Assembly: GCF_003065605.1 (NCBI RefSeq)
Contig: NZ_CP026952.1
Coordinates: 1,984,001 to 2,048,000, forward strand
DNA from: Aeromicrobium chenweiae
GTDB lineage: Bacteria > Actinomycetota > Actinomycetes > Propionibacteriales > Nocardioidaceae
Direction: 5' to 3'
DNA: 64,000 bases
Position numbers and translations under genes: made by a program
Shown: in pieces, positions 36,233-44,844 of the stretch
Layout of the letters: each line of letters begins with the position of its first letter
Numbering within the stretch: position 1 is the stretch's first letter
The notes under the pieces: model-generated
What the model saw: the letters and a program-made list of their open reading frames with translations, nothing else
Databases searched by the model: none
Told to the model about the DNA's origin: nothing

Positions 36233-37444
36233 ATGGCAGATTCCGGACAGACAGCCTCCTACATCAAGCTCGACGAGGAGTGGGGCGCGCACAACTACCA
36301 CCCCCTGCCCGTCGTCATCGCGGAGGCGGAGGGCGCCTGGGTGACCGACGTCGAGGGCAACCGCTACCTCGACTTCCTGTCGGGCTACTCCGCCCTGAAC
36401 TTCGGGCACCGCCATCCCGCGCTGATCGCTGCCGCGCGTGAACAGATGGACCGGCTGACGCTGACGTCGCGCGCCTTCCACAACGACCAGTTCGGCGCGT
36501 TCTGCCGCGAGCTCGCCGAGCTCACCGGCACCGAGATGGTGCTGACGATGAACACCGGGGCCGAGGCCGTCGAGTCCGCGATCAAGGTCGCCCGCAAGTG
36601 GGCGTACGAGGTCAAGGGCGTGGAGTTCAACGCCGCCGAGATCATCGTGGCGTCGGGCAACTTCCACGGCCGCACGACCACGATCGTCTCGTTCTCGGAC
36701 GACCCGGTCGCCCACGACAACTACGGTCCGTTCACCCCGGGCTTCGTCACCGTCCCGTACGGCGACCTCGAGGCCATCCGCGCGGCGATCACCCCCAACA
36801 CGGCCGCCATCTTGATGGAGCCGATCCAGGGCGAGGCCGGCGTGATCGTGCCGCCGTCCGGGTTCTTCGCCGGGGTGCGCCAGCTGTGCGACGAGAACGA
36901 CGTGCTGATGATCGACGACGAGATCCAGGCGGGACTGGCGCGCACGGGCCACGTCTTCGCGCTCGACCACGAGGACGTCCGCGCCGATCTCTACACCTTG
37001 GGCAAGGCGCTGGGCGGCGGCATCATCCCCATCTCGGCCGTCGTCGGGCGCGCCGACGTCCTCGGCGTCCTCAAGCCCGGACAGCACGGGTCGACGTTCG
37101 GCGGCTACCCGATGGCCTGCGCCGTCGGCCGTGCCGTGGTGGACCTGCTGTCCACCGGTGAGTTCCAGGCCAGGTCGGCCGAGCTCGGGCGGTACCTGCA
37201 CGGCCGCCTCGACGAGCTGGTCGGCAAGGGCGTCGCCACCGTCCGTGGGCGGGGCCTGTGGGCCGGCGTCGACATCGACCCCCTGGCCAAGACCGGTCGC
37301 GAGGTGTCGATGGCACTGCGCGACCGCGGCGTGCTGTGCAAGGAGACGCACGAGCGCACGCTGCGCATCGCTCCCCCGCTGGTGATCACCAAGGACGAGA
37401 TCGACCACGCGGTCGACGCCCTCGCGGGGGCACTGCAGGCGTAG
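36233..37444 (+). CDS. rocD: Ornithine--oxo-acid transaminase
   Basis: 403 residues, class III PLP aminotransferase. Converts ornithine and 2-oxoglutarate to glutamate semialdehyde and glutamate. The PLP lysine is Lys258 in 'LYTLGKALGGGIIPISAVVG'. Other RocD motifs are 'YLDFLSGYSALNFGHRHP', 'NTGAEAVESAIKVARKW' and 'FHGRTTTIVSFSDDP'. The gene stands alone, divergent from the copper-linked membrane protein gene; no arginase neighbour. Confidence 0.9.
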   Translation: MADSGQTASYIKLDEEWGAHNYHPLPVVIAEAEGAWVTDVEGNRYLDFLSGYSALNFGHRHPALIAAAREQMDRLTLTSRAFHNDQFGAFCRELAELTGTEMVLTMNTGAEAVESAIKVARKWAYEVKGVEFNAAEIIVASGNFHGRTTTIVSFSDDPVAHDNYGPFTPGFVTVPYGDLEAIRAAITPNTAAILMEPIQGEAGVIVPPSGFFAGVRQLCDENDVLMIDDEIQAGLARTGHVFALDHEDVRADLYTLGKALGGGIIPISAVVGRADVLGVLKPGQHGSTFGGYPMACAVGRAVVDLLSTGEFQARSAELGRYLHGRLDELVGKGVATVRGRGLWAGVDIDPLAKTGREVSMALRDRGVLCKETHERTLRIAPPLVITKDEIDHAVDALAGALQA

Positions 37445-37582
37445 CCCCGCAGATCGTCCGGAGACACGCGGTCAGCTGGGCGCCCCTCCTGGGCGTGTCG
37501 GCGCGGGACGTTGTGCCCTGACCCGCACGGGCGCGACCGATGAGTCTTGAGCCTCCAGCGTCCACAGCAGAGCGGGGTTGTC

Positions 37583-37978
37583 ATGACGGTTTTCGGCTAC
37601 GACGGCTGGGACCTGGTCTGGTCGGTGTTCTGGGTGCTGGCGTTCGTCGTCTACGTCTTCGCCCTGTTCGCGGTCATCAGCGACCTGTTCGACGACCACG
37701 AGCTCAGCGGGTGGTGGAAGGCGGTGTGGGTCGTCCTGCTCCTGGTCCTGCCGTTCCTGACCATCCTGGTGTACCTGATCGTCCGCGGCCGGGGCATGCA
37801 GGACCGAGCGCAGCGACGCGCCGCGGAGGCCCAACGGGCGACCGACGAGTACATACGGACGACGGCCCGGCACAGCTCGCCCGCCGACGAGATCACCAAG
37901 GCCAAGGCCCTGCTCGATGACGGGACGATCACGAACGACGAGTACGAGGCGATCAAGGCGCGCGCCCTCGCGTCCTGA
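37583..37978 (+). CDS. PLDc_N and SHOCT domain small membrane protein
   Basis: 131 residues. Two helices ('VWSVFWVLAFVVYVFALFAV' and 'WWKAVWVVLLLVLPFLTILV') with the PLDc_N signature 'DDHELSGWWKAVWV'. After a charged linker comes a C-terminal SHOCT motif ('DEITKAKALLDDGTITNDEY'). Common in actinomycetes; function unknown. The ATG rather than an upstream TTG/ATG-less extension gives the canonical start. Confidence 0.8.
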   Translation: MTVFGYDGWDLVWSVFWVLAFVVYVFALFAVISDLFDDHELSGWWKAVWVVLLLVLPFLTILVYLIVRGRGMQDRAQRRAAEAQRATDEYIRTTARHSSPADEITKAKALLDDGTITNDEYEAIKARALAS

Positions 37979-38021
37979 CGTGCTCCTCCACAGCGAAGCC
38001 CCAACCGGAAGGTGAACCACC

Positions 38022-38540
38022 ATGACCGATCGCCACTACTCCCTGCTCGTCGCCGCCTACGACGACCAGTCCGCCGCCCGCGAGGACTTCAAGGCCCTGA
38101 AGTCCGTCGACGACCTGGACGTCGTCGCGGCGGTGGTGCTGTCCCGGAACGCCGAGGGCACGGTCGAGGCCAGGGAGCACGGCGGGAAGCTGATCAGGTA
38201 CGGCACGGCGGCCGGAGCCGTCGCGGGAGTGGTGGTGGGCCTCTTCGCGCCGTCGCTGCTGCTGTCGGGCGTGATCGGCGCCGGGGTCGGCGCGGGAGTC
38301 GGCGAGATCGTGAAGCGCCACGAGGAGAAGCAGATCGGCGTCGACGCGCAGGAGTGGCTGCCCGCCGGGTCGTCGGCGGTCGTGGCCGTCGTCGAGGACG
38401 TGTACCTCGACCGGGTCGACGAGGCGTTCGAGAAGGCGTCCAAGAGCATCGCCAAGGCGCTCAACAAGGGCGACTACGACGCCGTCGTCAAGGCCGTCAA
38501 CAAGGGCGAGCACACGATCGTCGAAGCCATCGCCTCCTGA
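38022..38540 (+). CDS. DUF1269-like membrane protein
   Basis: 172 residues. The N-terminal ferredoxin-like part 'LLVAAYDDQSAAREDFKALK' is followed by a glycine-rich hydrophobic hairpin ('GTAAGAVAGVVVGLFAPSLL', 'GVIGAGVGAGVGEIVKRHEE') and a C-terminal domain ending in two short repeats ('ALNKGDYDAVVKAVNKGEH'). Matches DUF1269-type stress-associated proteins. Forty-three bases after the PLDc_N-SHOCT gene; an AAGGTGA RBS precedes the ATG. Confidence 0.75.
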   Translation: MTDRHYSLLVAAYDDQSAAREDFKALKSVDDLDVVAAVVLSRNAEGTVEAREHGGKLIRYGTAAGAVAGVVVGLFAPSLLLSGVIGAGVGAGVGEIVKRHEEKQIGVDAQEWLPAGSSAVVAVVEDVYLDRVDEAFEKASKSIAKALNKGDYDAVVKAVNKGEHTIVEAIAS

Positions 38541-38552
38541 CCCCCGTCTCCG

Positions 38553-38634
38553 CGAGTGGCGCACGATGAAGAAAGTGAGACGGCGTGTCGTCGACTTCTG
38601 CGCCACTCGGGAGACGTTCTGCGCCAGTCGGGCG
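38553..38634. repeat. Second intergenic repeat block with GGGAGAC units
   Basis: CGAGTGGCGCA (38553-38563) is the exact inverse of TGCGCCACTCG (38599-38609), and a third near-copy TGCGCCAGTCG follows at 38620-38630. The two direct copies are parts of a 20-21 base unit (GACTTCTGCGCCACTCGG and GACGTTCTGCGCCAGTCGG). As in the block at 22922-23105 it contains GGGAGAC followed by TTC, has about the same period, and sits between convergent genes. Confidence 0.65.
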
Positions 38635-38637
38635 CGA

Positions 38638-39468
38638 TCAGCTGAAGAAGGCCGCGCCGCCGGGCGGGGCCGGGGACCGCTCGGCGCTGGCGTCGGTGAA
38701 CGGCTCCTTGGCCGCGAACGTCGTGACGACGTCCCGGTAGGGCAGGACGCGGTACGGGAGCGGCGAGCTGGCGGCCCGGCGGGCCAGGGCCTCCCACGGC
38801 AGCGGGGCCTGGGACGCGACGACCAGCACGTTGCCGAACCGCCGCCCCTTCAAGGTGGCCGGCTCGGCGCTGATCATGACGTGCGCGAACGCGTCGCACA
38901 CGCCACGGACCACGCGCCTGGCGTACGGGAACGGCGCCTTGTCGGCGATGTTGAGCAGGACGAGACCGTCGTCGACGACGACACGCGCCAGGTCGGCGAA
39001 GAACTCCGCCGTGGTCAGCTCGGCGGGGATGCGGGCCCCGTCGAACGCGTCCAGCACGATGACGTCCGCGAGCGAGTCGCGCAATGCCGCGATCCCGCTG
39101 CGCCCGTCGACCGGACGGATCTTGATGCCGCTGTGGCGCGGCAGGGGAAGCTGCTCCCGGACCAGAGCGGTGACCTGCTCGTCGGGCTCGAGGACGGTCT
39201 GGGACGACCGGGGCCGGGTCGCCGCGACGTATCGCGGGATGGTCAGCGCCGCTCCCCCGATGTGCACGCACCGCAGCGGTGCACCGGGCTCGCCGTGCGC
39301 GTCGATGACGTCGGCGATCCGCTGCATGTAGTCGAACTCGAGCCGGGTCGGGTCCTCCAGGTCGACGTACGACTGCTCGGTGCCGTCGATGCGCAGGGTG
39401 AAGGCGGACGGGCGGTCGCGATCCGCCTCGATCTCGATGCGTCGTTCGGCGTGTTCGGGGCGTTCCAC
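38638..39468 (-). CDS. Spermidine synthase-fold (SAM-dependent) protein
   Basis: 276 residues. Rossmann core resembling polyamine aminopropyltransferases: 'TRLEFDYMQRIADVIDAHG', 'RCVHIGGAALTIPRYVAATR', the acidic 'TVLEPDEQVTALVRE' and 'ADVIVLDAFDGARIPAELTT'. The glycine loop is 'HIGGAA', not GGGDG, and the catalytic Asp pattern (D[ST]x[DE]) is replaced by LDAFDG, so true spermidine synthase activity is doubtful. Actinomycetes have many such proteins of unknown substrate. Confidence 0.75.
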   Translation of the reverse strand: MERPEHAERRIEIEADRDRPSAFTLRIDGTEQSYVDLEDPTRLEFDYMQRIADVIDAHGEPGAPLRCVHIGGAALTIPRYVAATRPRSSQTVLEPDEQVTALVREQLPLPRHSGIKIRPVDGRSGIAALRDSLADVIVLDAFDGARIPAELTTAEFFADLARVVVDDGLVLLNIADKAPFPYARRVVRGVCDAFAHVMISAEPATLKGRRFGNVLVVASQAPLPWEALARRAASSPLPYRVLPYRDVVTTFAAKEPFTDASAERSPAPPGGAAFFS

Positions 39469-39551
39469 GCTGCCACTCTAGAGAGACGGGGACCGGGGTT
39501 GGCACCCGCGGCGGATACCGTCGGCACGTCGCATGCACGGGGAGGTGTTCC

Positions 39552-39953
39552 ATGGGACTACGCGCGCTGCAGGTGGTAGCGCTCGGGGTGGCGCTCGTCC
39601 TGGCCGTCGGCGCCGGGCGCATGGTGCACCGTCACTTCGAGGGGCCCGACCCCGTCGACGCGGTCCGGGCGGCCACGATGGCGTACGCCACGGGTGACTG
39701 CGCGGCGCTGCGCAGGGTCACGGTCGACCCCGCGACGGTCCGCTGCGCCGACGTCAGGAGCGTCCGCGACGCCTACCGCGACGAGGGCCTGCGTCCCAGC
39801 ACCTTCCGCTACGTCGTCGTGGCGCGCGACGACGACCGTGCGACGGTCCGCATCTCGTACCGCCGCGGGCAGGACGCCCTGCACGAGCTCGTGCGCGTGC
39901 ACCTCAAGGAGGATGCGTGGAAGGTGTTCCCGGCGCCCCTGGGCGGGGGCTGA
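39552..39953 (+). CDS. Small secreted or membrane-anchored protein, DUF4878/NTF2-like
   Basis: 133 residues. N-terminal hydrophobic helix ('LQVVALGVALVLAVGAG') that could be a signal anchor. Then a compact domain with 'AATMAYATGDCAALRRVTVD' and a C-terminal 'ELVRVHLKEDAWKVFPA', the layout of NTF2-like/DUF4878 lipoprotein domains. Two cysteines may form a disulphide outside the cell. GGAGG seven bases before the ATG. Precedes the ABC ATPase gene by 23 bases. Confidence 0.65.
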   Translation: MGLRALQVVALGVALVLAVGAGRMVHRHFEGPDPVDAVRAATMAYATGDCAALRRVTVDPATVRCADVRSVRDAYRDEGLRPSTFRYVVVARDDDRATVRISYRRGQDALHELVRVHLKEDAWKVFPAPLGGG

Positions 39954-39976
39954 GCGACGCCGTCTACGCTGGCCGG

Positions 39977-40759
39977 ATGCCGGACGTGGTGCTCGACGTG
40001 GACGCCGTCGACCTCGTCCGGGAGCAGAGGACCCTCCTCGACGACGTCAGCCTGACGGTCCGCCGCGGCGAGCACTGGGCGCTGATCGGGCCCAACGGTG
40101 CCGGCAAGTCAACCCTCCTGAGCCTCTTCGGCGCGGTCACCCATCCGACGCGCGGCACGGTGCACGTGCTCGGTCGCCAGCTGGGCCGGGTCGACATGCG
40201 CGACCTCCGCCGGGACATCGGCTTCGTCAACCCTCGCCATCCCCTGCGCTCGGACCTCTCGGTCGAGGAGATCGTGCTGACCGGGGCCACCGGGACCATC
40301 GAGCCGTTGCCCCGCTGGGCGCCCACGGACGACGAGCGCCACCGGGCACAGCAGCTGATGAAGATGCTCGGCGTCGACGTCGTCACCTCGGCGCACTGGC
40401 TGACCATGTCCCAGGGCGAGCGCGGCCGCACGCTCATCGCCCGTGTGCTCATGCACGATCCCCCGCTGCTGCTCCTGGACGAGCCGTCGACGGGTCTCGA
40501 CGTGGCAGCGCGCGAGCAGCTCCTGACGACGCTCGACGGGCTGCGCGAGACCCTCCCCGACACGTCGACGGTCATGGTGACCCACCACTTCGAGGAGCTG
40601 CCGCGCACGACGACGCACGCGGCCCTCATCCGCGGTGGGCGCATCATGGCGTCCGGGCCGGTGGACGAGGTGCTGACGACGCCGCAGGTCAGCGAGTGCT
40701 TCGACCACCCGATCCGGGTCGAGCGCACCAACGGTCGCTGGGCCGCGACGGCCGGCTGA
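39977..40759 (+). CDS. ABC transporter ATP-binding protein
   Basis: 260 residues. Walker A GPNGAGKS at 38-45, Q-loop region 'DIGFVNPRHPL' (Asn in place of the usual Gln), signature 'LTMSQGERGRTLIARVL' (SQGE instead of SGGQ), Walker B 'LLLLDEPSTGLD', switch His in 'VMVTHHFEELP'. No membrane partner is nearby. The SQGE signature and lack of permease resemble ModF/YlmA-type ATPases. Transport substrate cannot be assigned. Confidence 0.82.
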   Translation: MPDVVLDVDAVDLVREQRTLLDDVSLTVRRGEHWALIGPNGAGKSTLLSLFGAVTHPTRGTVHVLGRQLGRVDMRDLRRDIGFVNPRHPLRSDLSVEEIVLTGATGTIEPLPRWAPTDDERHRAQQLMKMLGVDVVTSAHWLTMSQGERGRTLIARVLMHDPPLLLLDEPSTGLDVAAREQLLTTLDGLRETLPDTSTVMVTHHFEELPRTTTHAALIRGGRIMASGPVDEVLTTPQVSECFDHPIRVERTNGRWAATAG

Positions 40760-40771
40760 CCGGGCGCCGGG

Positions 40772-41803
40772 TCAGCCGAGCGCCTCGTGGACGAGGGGGG
40801 CGACCTCGCTGCCGTACAGCTCGATGCTGCGCATGAGCTTCTCGTGCGGCAGCGTCCCGTTGCTGAACTTGAGGTCGAAGCGATCCAGCTCGAGCAGCCG
40901 GGCGTTGCGAATGATCTTGTCCGCCACGGTGCGCGGCGAGCCGACGTGGATGGCCCCGCCGGGTCCGGCCCCGGCCTCGAACTCCTCGCGGGTGGGCGGC
41001 GGCCAGCCGCGCTCGCGGCCGATCCGCTCGCGCTGGACCGCGAAGTGCGGCCACAGCTCCTCGCGTGCCTGCTCGTCGGTGTCGGCGACGTGCCCGGGCG
41101 AGTGGACGCCGACCGGCAGCCGGGGCTGGCCCAGCTGCTCCAGCGCCTGGCGGTACAGCTGGGCGTACGGCGCGAACTGTGCCGGCGGGCCGCCGATGAT
41201 CGCGAGCATGAGCGGGATGCCGTAGCGGGCCGCCCGGATCACGGACTCGGGGCTGCCGCCCACGCCGATCCAGGTCTTCAGCGTCCCGGCGGCAGTCTTG
41301 GGGAAGACCTCCTGGTCGGCCAGCGGCGGACGCAGGTTGCCCTGCCACGTGACCGGTCCCTCGCTGCGGAGCGCCGCGAACAGGTCGAGCTTCTCGCTGA
41401 ACAGCTCCTCGTACTGGCCGAGGTCGAGGCCGAACAGCGGGAACGACTCGGTGAACGAGCCGCGTCCCAGGATCACCTCGGCGCGCCCGTTGGAGACCGC
41501 GTCGAGGGTCGCGAAGCGCTCGTACACGCGGATCGGGTCGTCCGAGCTCAGGACCGTCACGGCGGTGCCGAGGTGGATCTGCGTGGTGCGGGACGCGATG
41601 GCGGCGAGGACGACCTCGGGGGCGCTCACCGCGAAGTCGTCACGGTGGTGCTCCCCCACGCCGAAGAACGCGAGGCCCAGCTCGTCCGCCAGCACGGCCT
41701 GGTCGACGATGTTGCGGATCACCTGGTCGTACGGGAGCGGTGTCCCGTCCGGGCCCGCGGTGACGTCGCCGAAGGTGTCGAGGCCCAGCTCGAGCCGCGC
41801 CAC
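40772..41803 (-). CDS. LLM-class (luciferase-like) flavin-dependent oxidoreductase
   Basis: 343 residues, single-domain bacterial-luciferase TIM barrel using reduced FMN or F420. 'LADELGLAFFGVGEHHRDDF', 'HLGTAVTVLSSDDPIRVYER' and 'VILGRGSFTESFPLFGLDL' are the barrel motifs; the pattern matches the LuxAB-like group annotated as alkane or general LLM oxidoreductases. The GTG start is one base after the stop of the S4 protein gene, so the two are cotranscribed. Confidence 0.85.
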   Translation of the reverse strand: MARLELGLDTFGDVTAGPDGTPLPYDQVIRNIVDQAVLADELGLAFFGVGEHHRDDFAVSAPEVVLAAIASRTTQIHLGTAVTVLSSDDPIRVYERFATLDAVSNGRAEVILGRGSFTESFPLFGLDLGQYEELFSEKLDLFAALRSEGPVTWQGNLRPPLADQEVFPKTAAGTLKTWIGVGGSPESVIRAARYGIPLMLAIIGGPPAQFAPYAQLYRQALEQLGQPRLPVGVHSPGHVADTDEQAREELWPHFAVQRERIGRERGWPPPTREEFEAGAGPGGAIHVGSPRTVADKIIRNARLLELDRFDLKFSNGTLPHEKLMRSIELYGSEVAPLVHEALG

Positions 41804-41804
41804 G

Positions 41805-42041
41805 TCAGCCGACCTTCGCGACGAGCGTCTGCGAGGCGGTTCGCACCTCGACGACCATGCCCTTGCCAAGCTGTCGGCCGCGGCGGGTCTCGACCTCGCC
41901 GTCGACCAGCACGTCACCGTCGCCGATCATCGCACCGGCCTGTGCCCCGGACTCGGCGAAGCCCGCGAACTTCAGGAACTGTCCCAGGCGGATCATGTCG
42001 TCGCGGATCTCGATGACCTCGATGTCGTCGTCGCTGCTCAT
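41805..42041 (-). CDS. S4-domain RNA-binding protein (YbcJ/RlbA-like)
   Basis: 78 residues consisting only of an S4 RNA-binding domain: 'MIRLGQFLKFAGFAESGAQA', 'MIGDGDVLVDGEVETRRGRQ'. Probably binds ribosomal or structured RNA in the cytosol. Divergent, with 23 bases between start codons, from a second, different S4 protein. Confidence 0.85.
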   Translation of the reverse strand: MSSDDDIEVIEIRDDMIRLGQFLKFAGFAESGAQAGAMIGDGDVLVDGEVETRRGRQLGKGMVVEVRTASQTLVAKVG

Positions 42042-42064
42042 GGGGTGAGTCTAGAGTCGGTGGC

Positions 42065-42430
42065 ATGGACACCAGCGCGCGCGCCGACGTGTGGGTGTCG
42101 TCCGTCCGGCTCTACAAGAACCGGTCGATCGCCTCCAAGGAGTGCAAGGCCGGGCACGTGCGGATCAACGGGTCCAAGGCCAAGCCGTCGCAGCCGGTCA
42201 ACGTCGGCGACCGCATCGAGGCGCTCACCGAGGGTGGTCCGCGCATCGTCGTGGTCACGAAGATCATCCACAAGCGGGTCGGCGCACCCGTCGCCGTGCA
42301 GTGCTACGAGGACAAGACGCCCCCGCCGCCTCCCAAGGAGGAGATCGCGGTCATGCCGCGGCGCGACCGTGGCGCCGGGCGCCCCACCAAGCGCGACCGT
42401 CGTGCGATGGATCGTCTGCGAGGCCGCTAG
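42065..42430 (+). CDS. S4-domain heat-shock-15-like RNA-binding protein
   Basis: 121 residues. S4 domain at the N-terminus ('RADVWVSSVRLYKNRSIASK', 'GHVRINGSKAKPSQPVNVGD'), the HslR/Hsp15 arrangement, then 'KIIHKRVGAPVAVQCYED' and a strongly basic, Pro/Arg-rich C-terminus. Hsp15 relatives bind stalled 50S subunits carrying nascent chains. Assigned by domain order only. Confidence 0.82.
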   Translation: MDTSARADVWVSSVRLYKNRSIASKECKAGHVRINGSKAKPSQPVNVGDRIEALTEGGPRIVVVTKIIHKRVGAPVAVQCYEDKTPPPPPKEEIAVMPRRDRGAGRPTKRDRRAMDRLRGR

Positions 42431-42840
42431 CCGGTCGTGCGGGCCCGGACGATCGGCAGCAGCGCCTCGCTGCTGAGCGGCGCCAGGTCGATGTCGCCGG
42501 GATCGTGCGGATCGACCCACCGGCTCTCGGCGATCTCCGCAGCGGCCACGGGCAGCGCCCCGTCCACGGTGAGCGCGTAGACCTCGGCCAGCACCCGGTG
42601 CCCCGGCTCGTTCGCGGCGTCCTCCTCGAACGTGCCGACCCAGGTGAAGTCGTCCGCGGGCGGCCGCAGCCCCAGCTCCTCGTCGAGCTCGCGCCGCAGC
42701 GCCTCCAGCGGGCTCTCCCCCGCCTCGATCTTGCCGCCGGGCTGCATGAACATCGTGGTGCCGTGCTTGCGCACCATGAGGGCGCGTCCCTCCGCGTCCA
42801 CGACCAGCGCGGCCGAGACGTGGATGACCCGGTCCCTCAC
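42427..42840 (-). CDS. Nudix hydrolase
   Basis: 137 residues. Complete Nudix box '[20 protein letters not shown]' then 'ELGL'. N-terminal strand '[20 protein letters not shown]' and '[11 protein letters not shown]' resemble (deoxy)nucleotide-sanitising MutT-like enzymes. The substrate is open. The GTG overlaps the LOG gene stop (GTGA). The gene's end overlaps the convergent S4 gene by four bases. Confidence 0.85.
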   Translation of the reverse strand: MRDRVIHVSAALVVDAEGRALMVRKHGTTMFMQPGGKIEAGESPLEALRRELDEELGLRPPADDFTWVGTFEEDAANEPGHRVLAEVYALTVDGALPVAAAEIAESRWVDPHDPGDIDLAPLSSEALLPIVRARTTG

Positions 42841-43433
42841 GGCTGCGGCGTCTCGGGGGCGGCGGCGCCCCACTTGTCGGTCCACGACGGCGGTGCGGCC
42901 AGCATGTCCAGCAGCGTGCCCAGGTCGTCGGAGAAGGACACGATGCCGGACTGCTCGGCACGGACGAAGCCCTCGCTGACCATCGTGTGGAGCATGGTCC
43001 GCATCGGCGCCCAGAAGCCGTCGACGTCGAGGAAGCCGCTCGGCTTGGCGTGGATCGTCAGCTGGGCCCAGGTCCACTGCTCGGCGATCTCCTCGAGCGT
43101 GCCGGCCCCGCCGGGCAGGGCGATGAACGCATCGGACAGGTCGGCCATGAGCTGCTTGCGGGCGTGCATCGACTCGACGACGTGCAGCTCGCTCAGCCCG
43201 TGGTGCGCGAGCTCGCGGTCGTCCAGCTGGCGCGGGATGACCCCGACGACCCGGCCGCCGGCCTCCAGCGCGGCGTCCGCGACGGTGCCCATCAGCCCGA
43301 CGTGACCGCCGCCGTAGACGACGTCGATGCCCCGCTCGGCGAGCGTCCTGCCGGTCAGCCGGGCCGCCTCGGCGTACACGGGTGACGCCCCGAAGCTGGA
43401 GCCGCAGAAGACCGCGACGGACCTGAGTGCCAT
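42837..43433 (-). CDS. LOG-family (TIGR00730) Rossmann-fold protein, putative cytokinin-type phosphoribohydrolase
   Basis: 198 residues. The nucleotide motif '[19 protein letters not shown]' and '[19 protein letters not shown]' are diagnostic of LOG proteins, which hydrolyse adenosine 5'-monophosphate-type nucleotides to base plus ribose phosphate. '[20 protein letters not shown]' carries the catalytic Arg/Glu region. In bacteria it may act on modified purine nucleotides. Coupled to the Nudix gene. Confidence 0.87.
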   Translation of the reverse strand: MALRSVAVFCGSSFGASPVYAEAARLTGRTLAERGIDVVYGGGHVGLMGTVADAALEAGGRVVGVIPRQLDDRELAHHGLSELHVVESMHARKQLMADLSDAFIALPGGAGTLEEIAEQWTWAQLTIHAKPSGFLDVDGFWAPMRTMLHTMVSEGFVRAEQSGIVSFSDDLGTLLDMLAAPPSWTDKWGAAAPETPQP

Positions 43434-43501
43434 GTGTCCTCCGTACGAATGTGCCTGACCGTCATTGTCGCGACCGGCACCGGTCGGCGGGCGCCCACCC
43501 C

Positions 43502-44680
43502 TCAGGGCAGCAGCGCGGTGACCCGCACCAGGTTGTGGTCCGAGGCGATGGGTCGCACGTTCTTGCCTCCGCGGACCGGGGCCACGACGGCCCACCTGTC
43601 GGCGCCGGCCTTGGCGGGCAGGAACACGTGGTCGACGTGGTCGCCGTACTTCACGCCGCGGACGGGCTTGCTCTTCCAGCCGTTGTAGGAGTTGATGAAC
43701 GCGTTGGCGTAGCGGGCGGAGCGGTCGTACGCGTCGGCGAGTCCGGCGGCCTCCAGCCGCTTGCGGGGGCTGTCGTTCGGGCGGTTGCGGTGCGAGTTCA
43801 GGTCGCCCGCGACGACGATCGGCCGCGTCCCGGCCTCGGCGCGGGCCAAGGAGATCAGGCGTCGCGTCTCGGCATCGCGCTGACGGGCGTCGCCCGCGGA
43901 CTTGCCCGCCCGCAGGTGCGCGCTGACGAACACGTACGTCTTGCCGGTCTTCTTGACCCGCAGCTGCGCCCAGGCCGCGGTGGCGCTGCCCCCGAGGCCG
44001 AACGTGCCCGCGGCGGGGAGCGCGACCGGGACGTCCTGGCAGACGTCGTCGTCGCAGACCAGCTCCGTCCCGGGCCGCAGCACCGGCTGGAGCCTGGACC
44101 GCCGGTAGAAGACGCCCTCGGTGGACGAGGCCGAGGCGAGCGCGTACCCGAGCGGCGCGAGACGTGCCTCGATGTCCGCCAGGACGCGGTGGCCCTCCTG
44201 GATGTTGACCACGTCGGCGTCCGCCTCGCGGATGCGCTGGACCACCGCTCCCGCCCGGCCGCTCCATCCGTGGCAGCCGGACGCGACGCCGCACACGTTG
44301 AACGTCGCGACGCCGACCTTGCTGCGGCCGCTCTTGTTCTTGTAGCGCATCGTCGAGTGGCAGTACCGCTGCGAGCGGTTCGCCCCGTTCGCGCGGGCGG
44401 TCTGGAAGCAGTACATCGTCCCGGGACGCAGACCGCTGATCCGGACCTTGGACGCCGTGGACTTCTTGGACACCGACGTCTTCAGCACCGCCCCGTACGA
44501 CGCGGCGTAGAAGGTCCGGTATCCCGAGGACCCGCCCGGCCAGTCCAGGGTGATCGAGGTCGTCGACGAGGCGGTCACCCAGGGCGCGCGCCCCGGACCG
44601 GCGGCGGACGCCGACGTCATCGTCGAGGCGGCGAGGCCGAGGACGAGCAGCACGAGCAGGGCGGGGAAGGGTCGACGCAC
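43502..44680 (-). CDS. Secreted endonuclease/exonuclease/phosphatase-fold protein with N-terminal Fn3-like domain
   Basis: 392 residues. Signal peptide '[20 protein letters not shown]' then an Fn3-like domain (about 30-110: '[20 protein letters not shown]', '[19 protein letters not shown]'). The EEP domain runs from about 120 to the end: '[11 protein letters not shown]', '[12 protein letters not shown]', '[14 protein letters not shown]', 'DHVDHVFLP', '[12 protein letters not shown]'. All catalytic motifs are present, so it is probably an active extracellular nuclease or phosphodiesterase. GTG chosen for the signal peptide. Divergent from the peptide operon. Confidence 0.8.
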   Translation of the reverse strand: MRRPFPALLVLLVLGLAASTMTSASAAGPGRAPWVTASSTTSITLDWPGGSSGYRTFYAASYGAVLKTSVSKKSTASKVRISGLRPGTMYCFQTARANGANRSQRYCHSTMRYKNKSGRSKVGVATFNVCGVASGCHGWSGRAGAVVQRIREADADVVNIQEGHRVLADIEARLAPLGYALASASSTEGVFYRRSRLQPVLRPGTELVCDDDVCQDVPVALPAAGTFGLGGSATAAWAQLRVKKTGKTYVFVSAHLRAGKSAGDARQRDAETRRLISLARAEAGTRPIVVAGDLNSHRNRPNDSPRKRLEAAGLADAYDRSARYANAFINSYNGWKSKPVRGVKYGDHVDHVFLPAKAGADRWAVVAPVRGGKNVRPIASDHNLVRVTALLP

Positions 44681-44715
44681 GGCGTCACGGTAGTGGAGCC
44701 GACCGCGCCGCGTGG

Positions 44716-44754
44716 GCAGTTCGACGAACTGCGTGAAAGCCCGTCGCGAACTGC
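44716..44754. promoter_or_regulatory. Operator candidate upstream of the peptide operon
   Basis: GCAGTTCG-A-CGAACTGC (44716-44732) is a perfect 8-1-8 palindrome. A third copy of the half-site, CGAACTGC, follows at 44747-44754, exactly 22 bases (two helical turns) after the previous one in the same orientation. It lies between the divergent EEP gene and the repeat-peptide gene. Arm order (GTTCG..CGAAC) is the reverse of a LexA box, so it is not an SOS box. Confidence 0.55.
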
Positions 44755-44844
44755 TGTCGCCTTGTCCGGCAGGCCGGGTGGCACCAGACTGTAGATCCGG
44801 GTCGTCCGATCGGGCGGCCGGCCACTTCGCACCCAGGAGGACGC

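Noticed and set aside
38638-39468. True spermidine synthase
   Set aside because: The glycine loop and the catalytic Asp motif of aminopropyltransferases are altered, so only the fold is claimed.
43471-43486. Terminator hairpin CGACCGG-CA-CCGGTCG after the EEP gene
   Set aside because: The loop is only two bases and the arms seven, and such GC-rich palindromes are common here; support is too thin to list as a feature.
44716-44732. LexA box upstream of the repeat peptide
   Set aside because: The palindrome has GTTCG before CGAAC, the reverse of the SOS box order CGAAC-N4-GTTCG.
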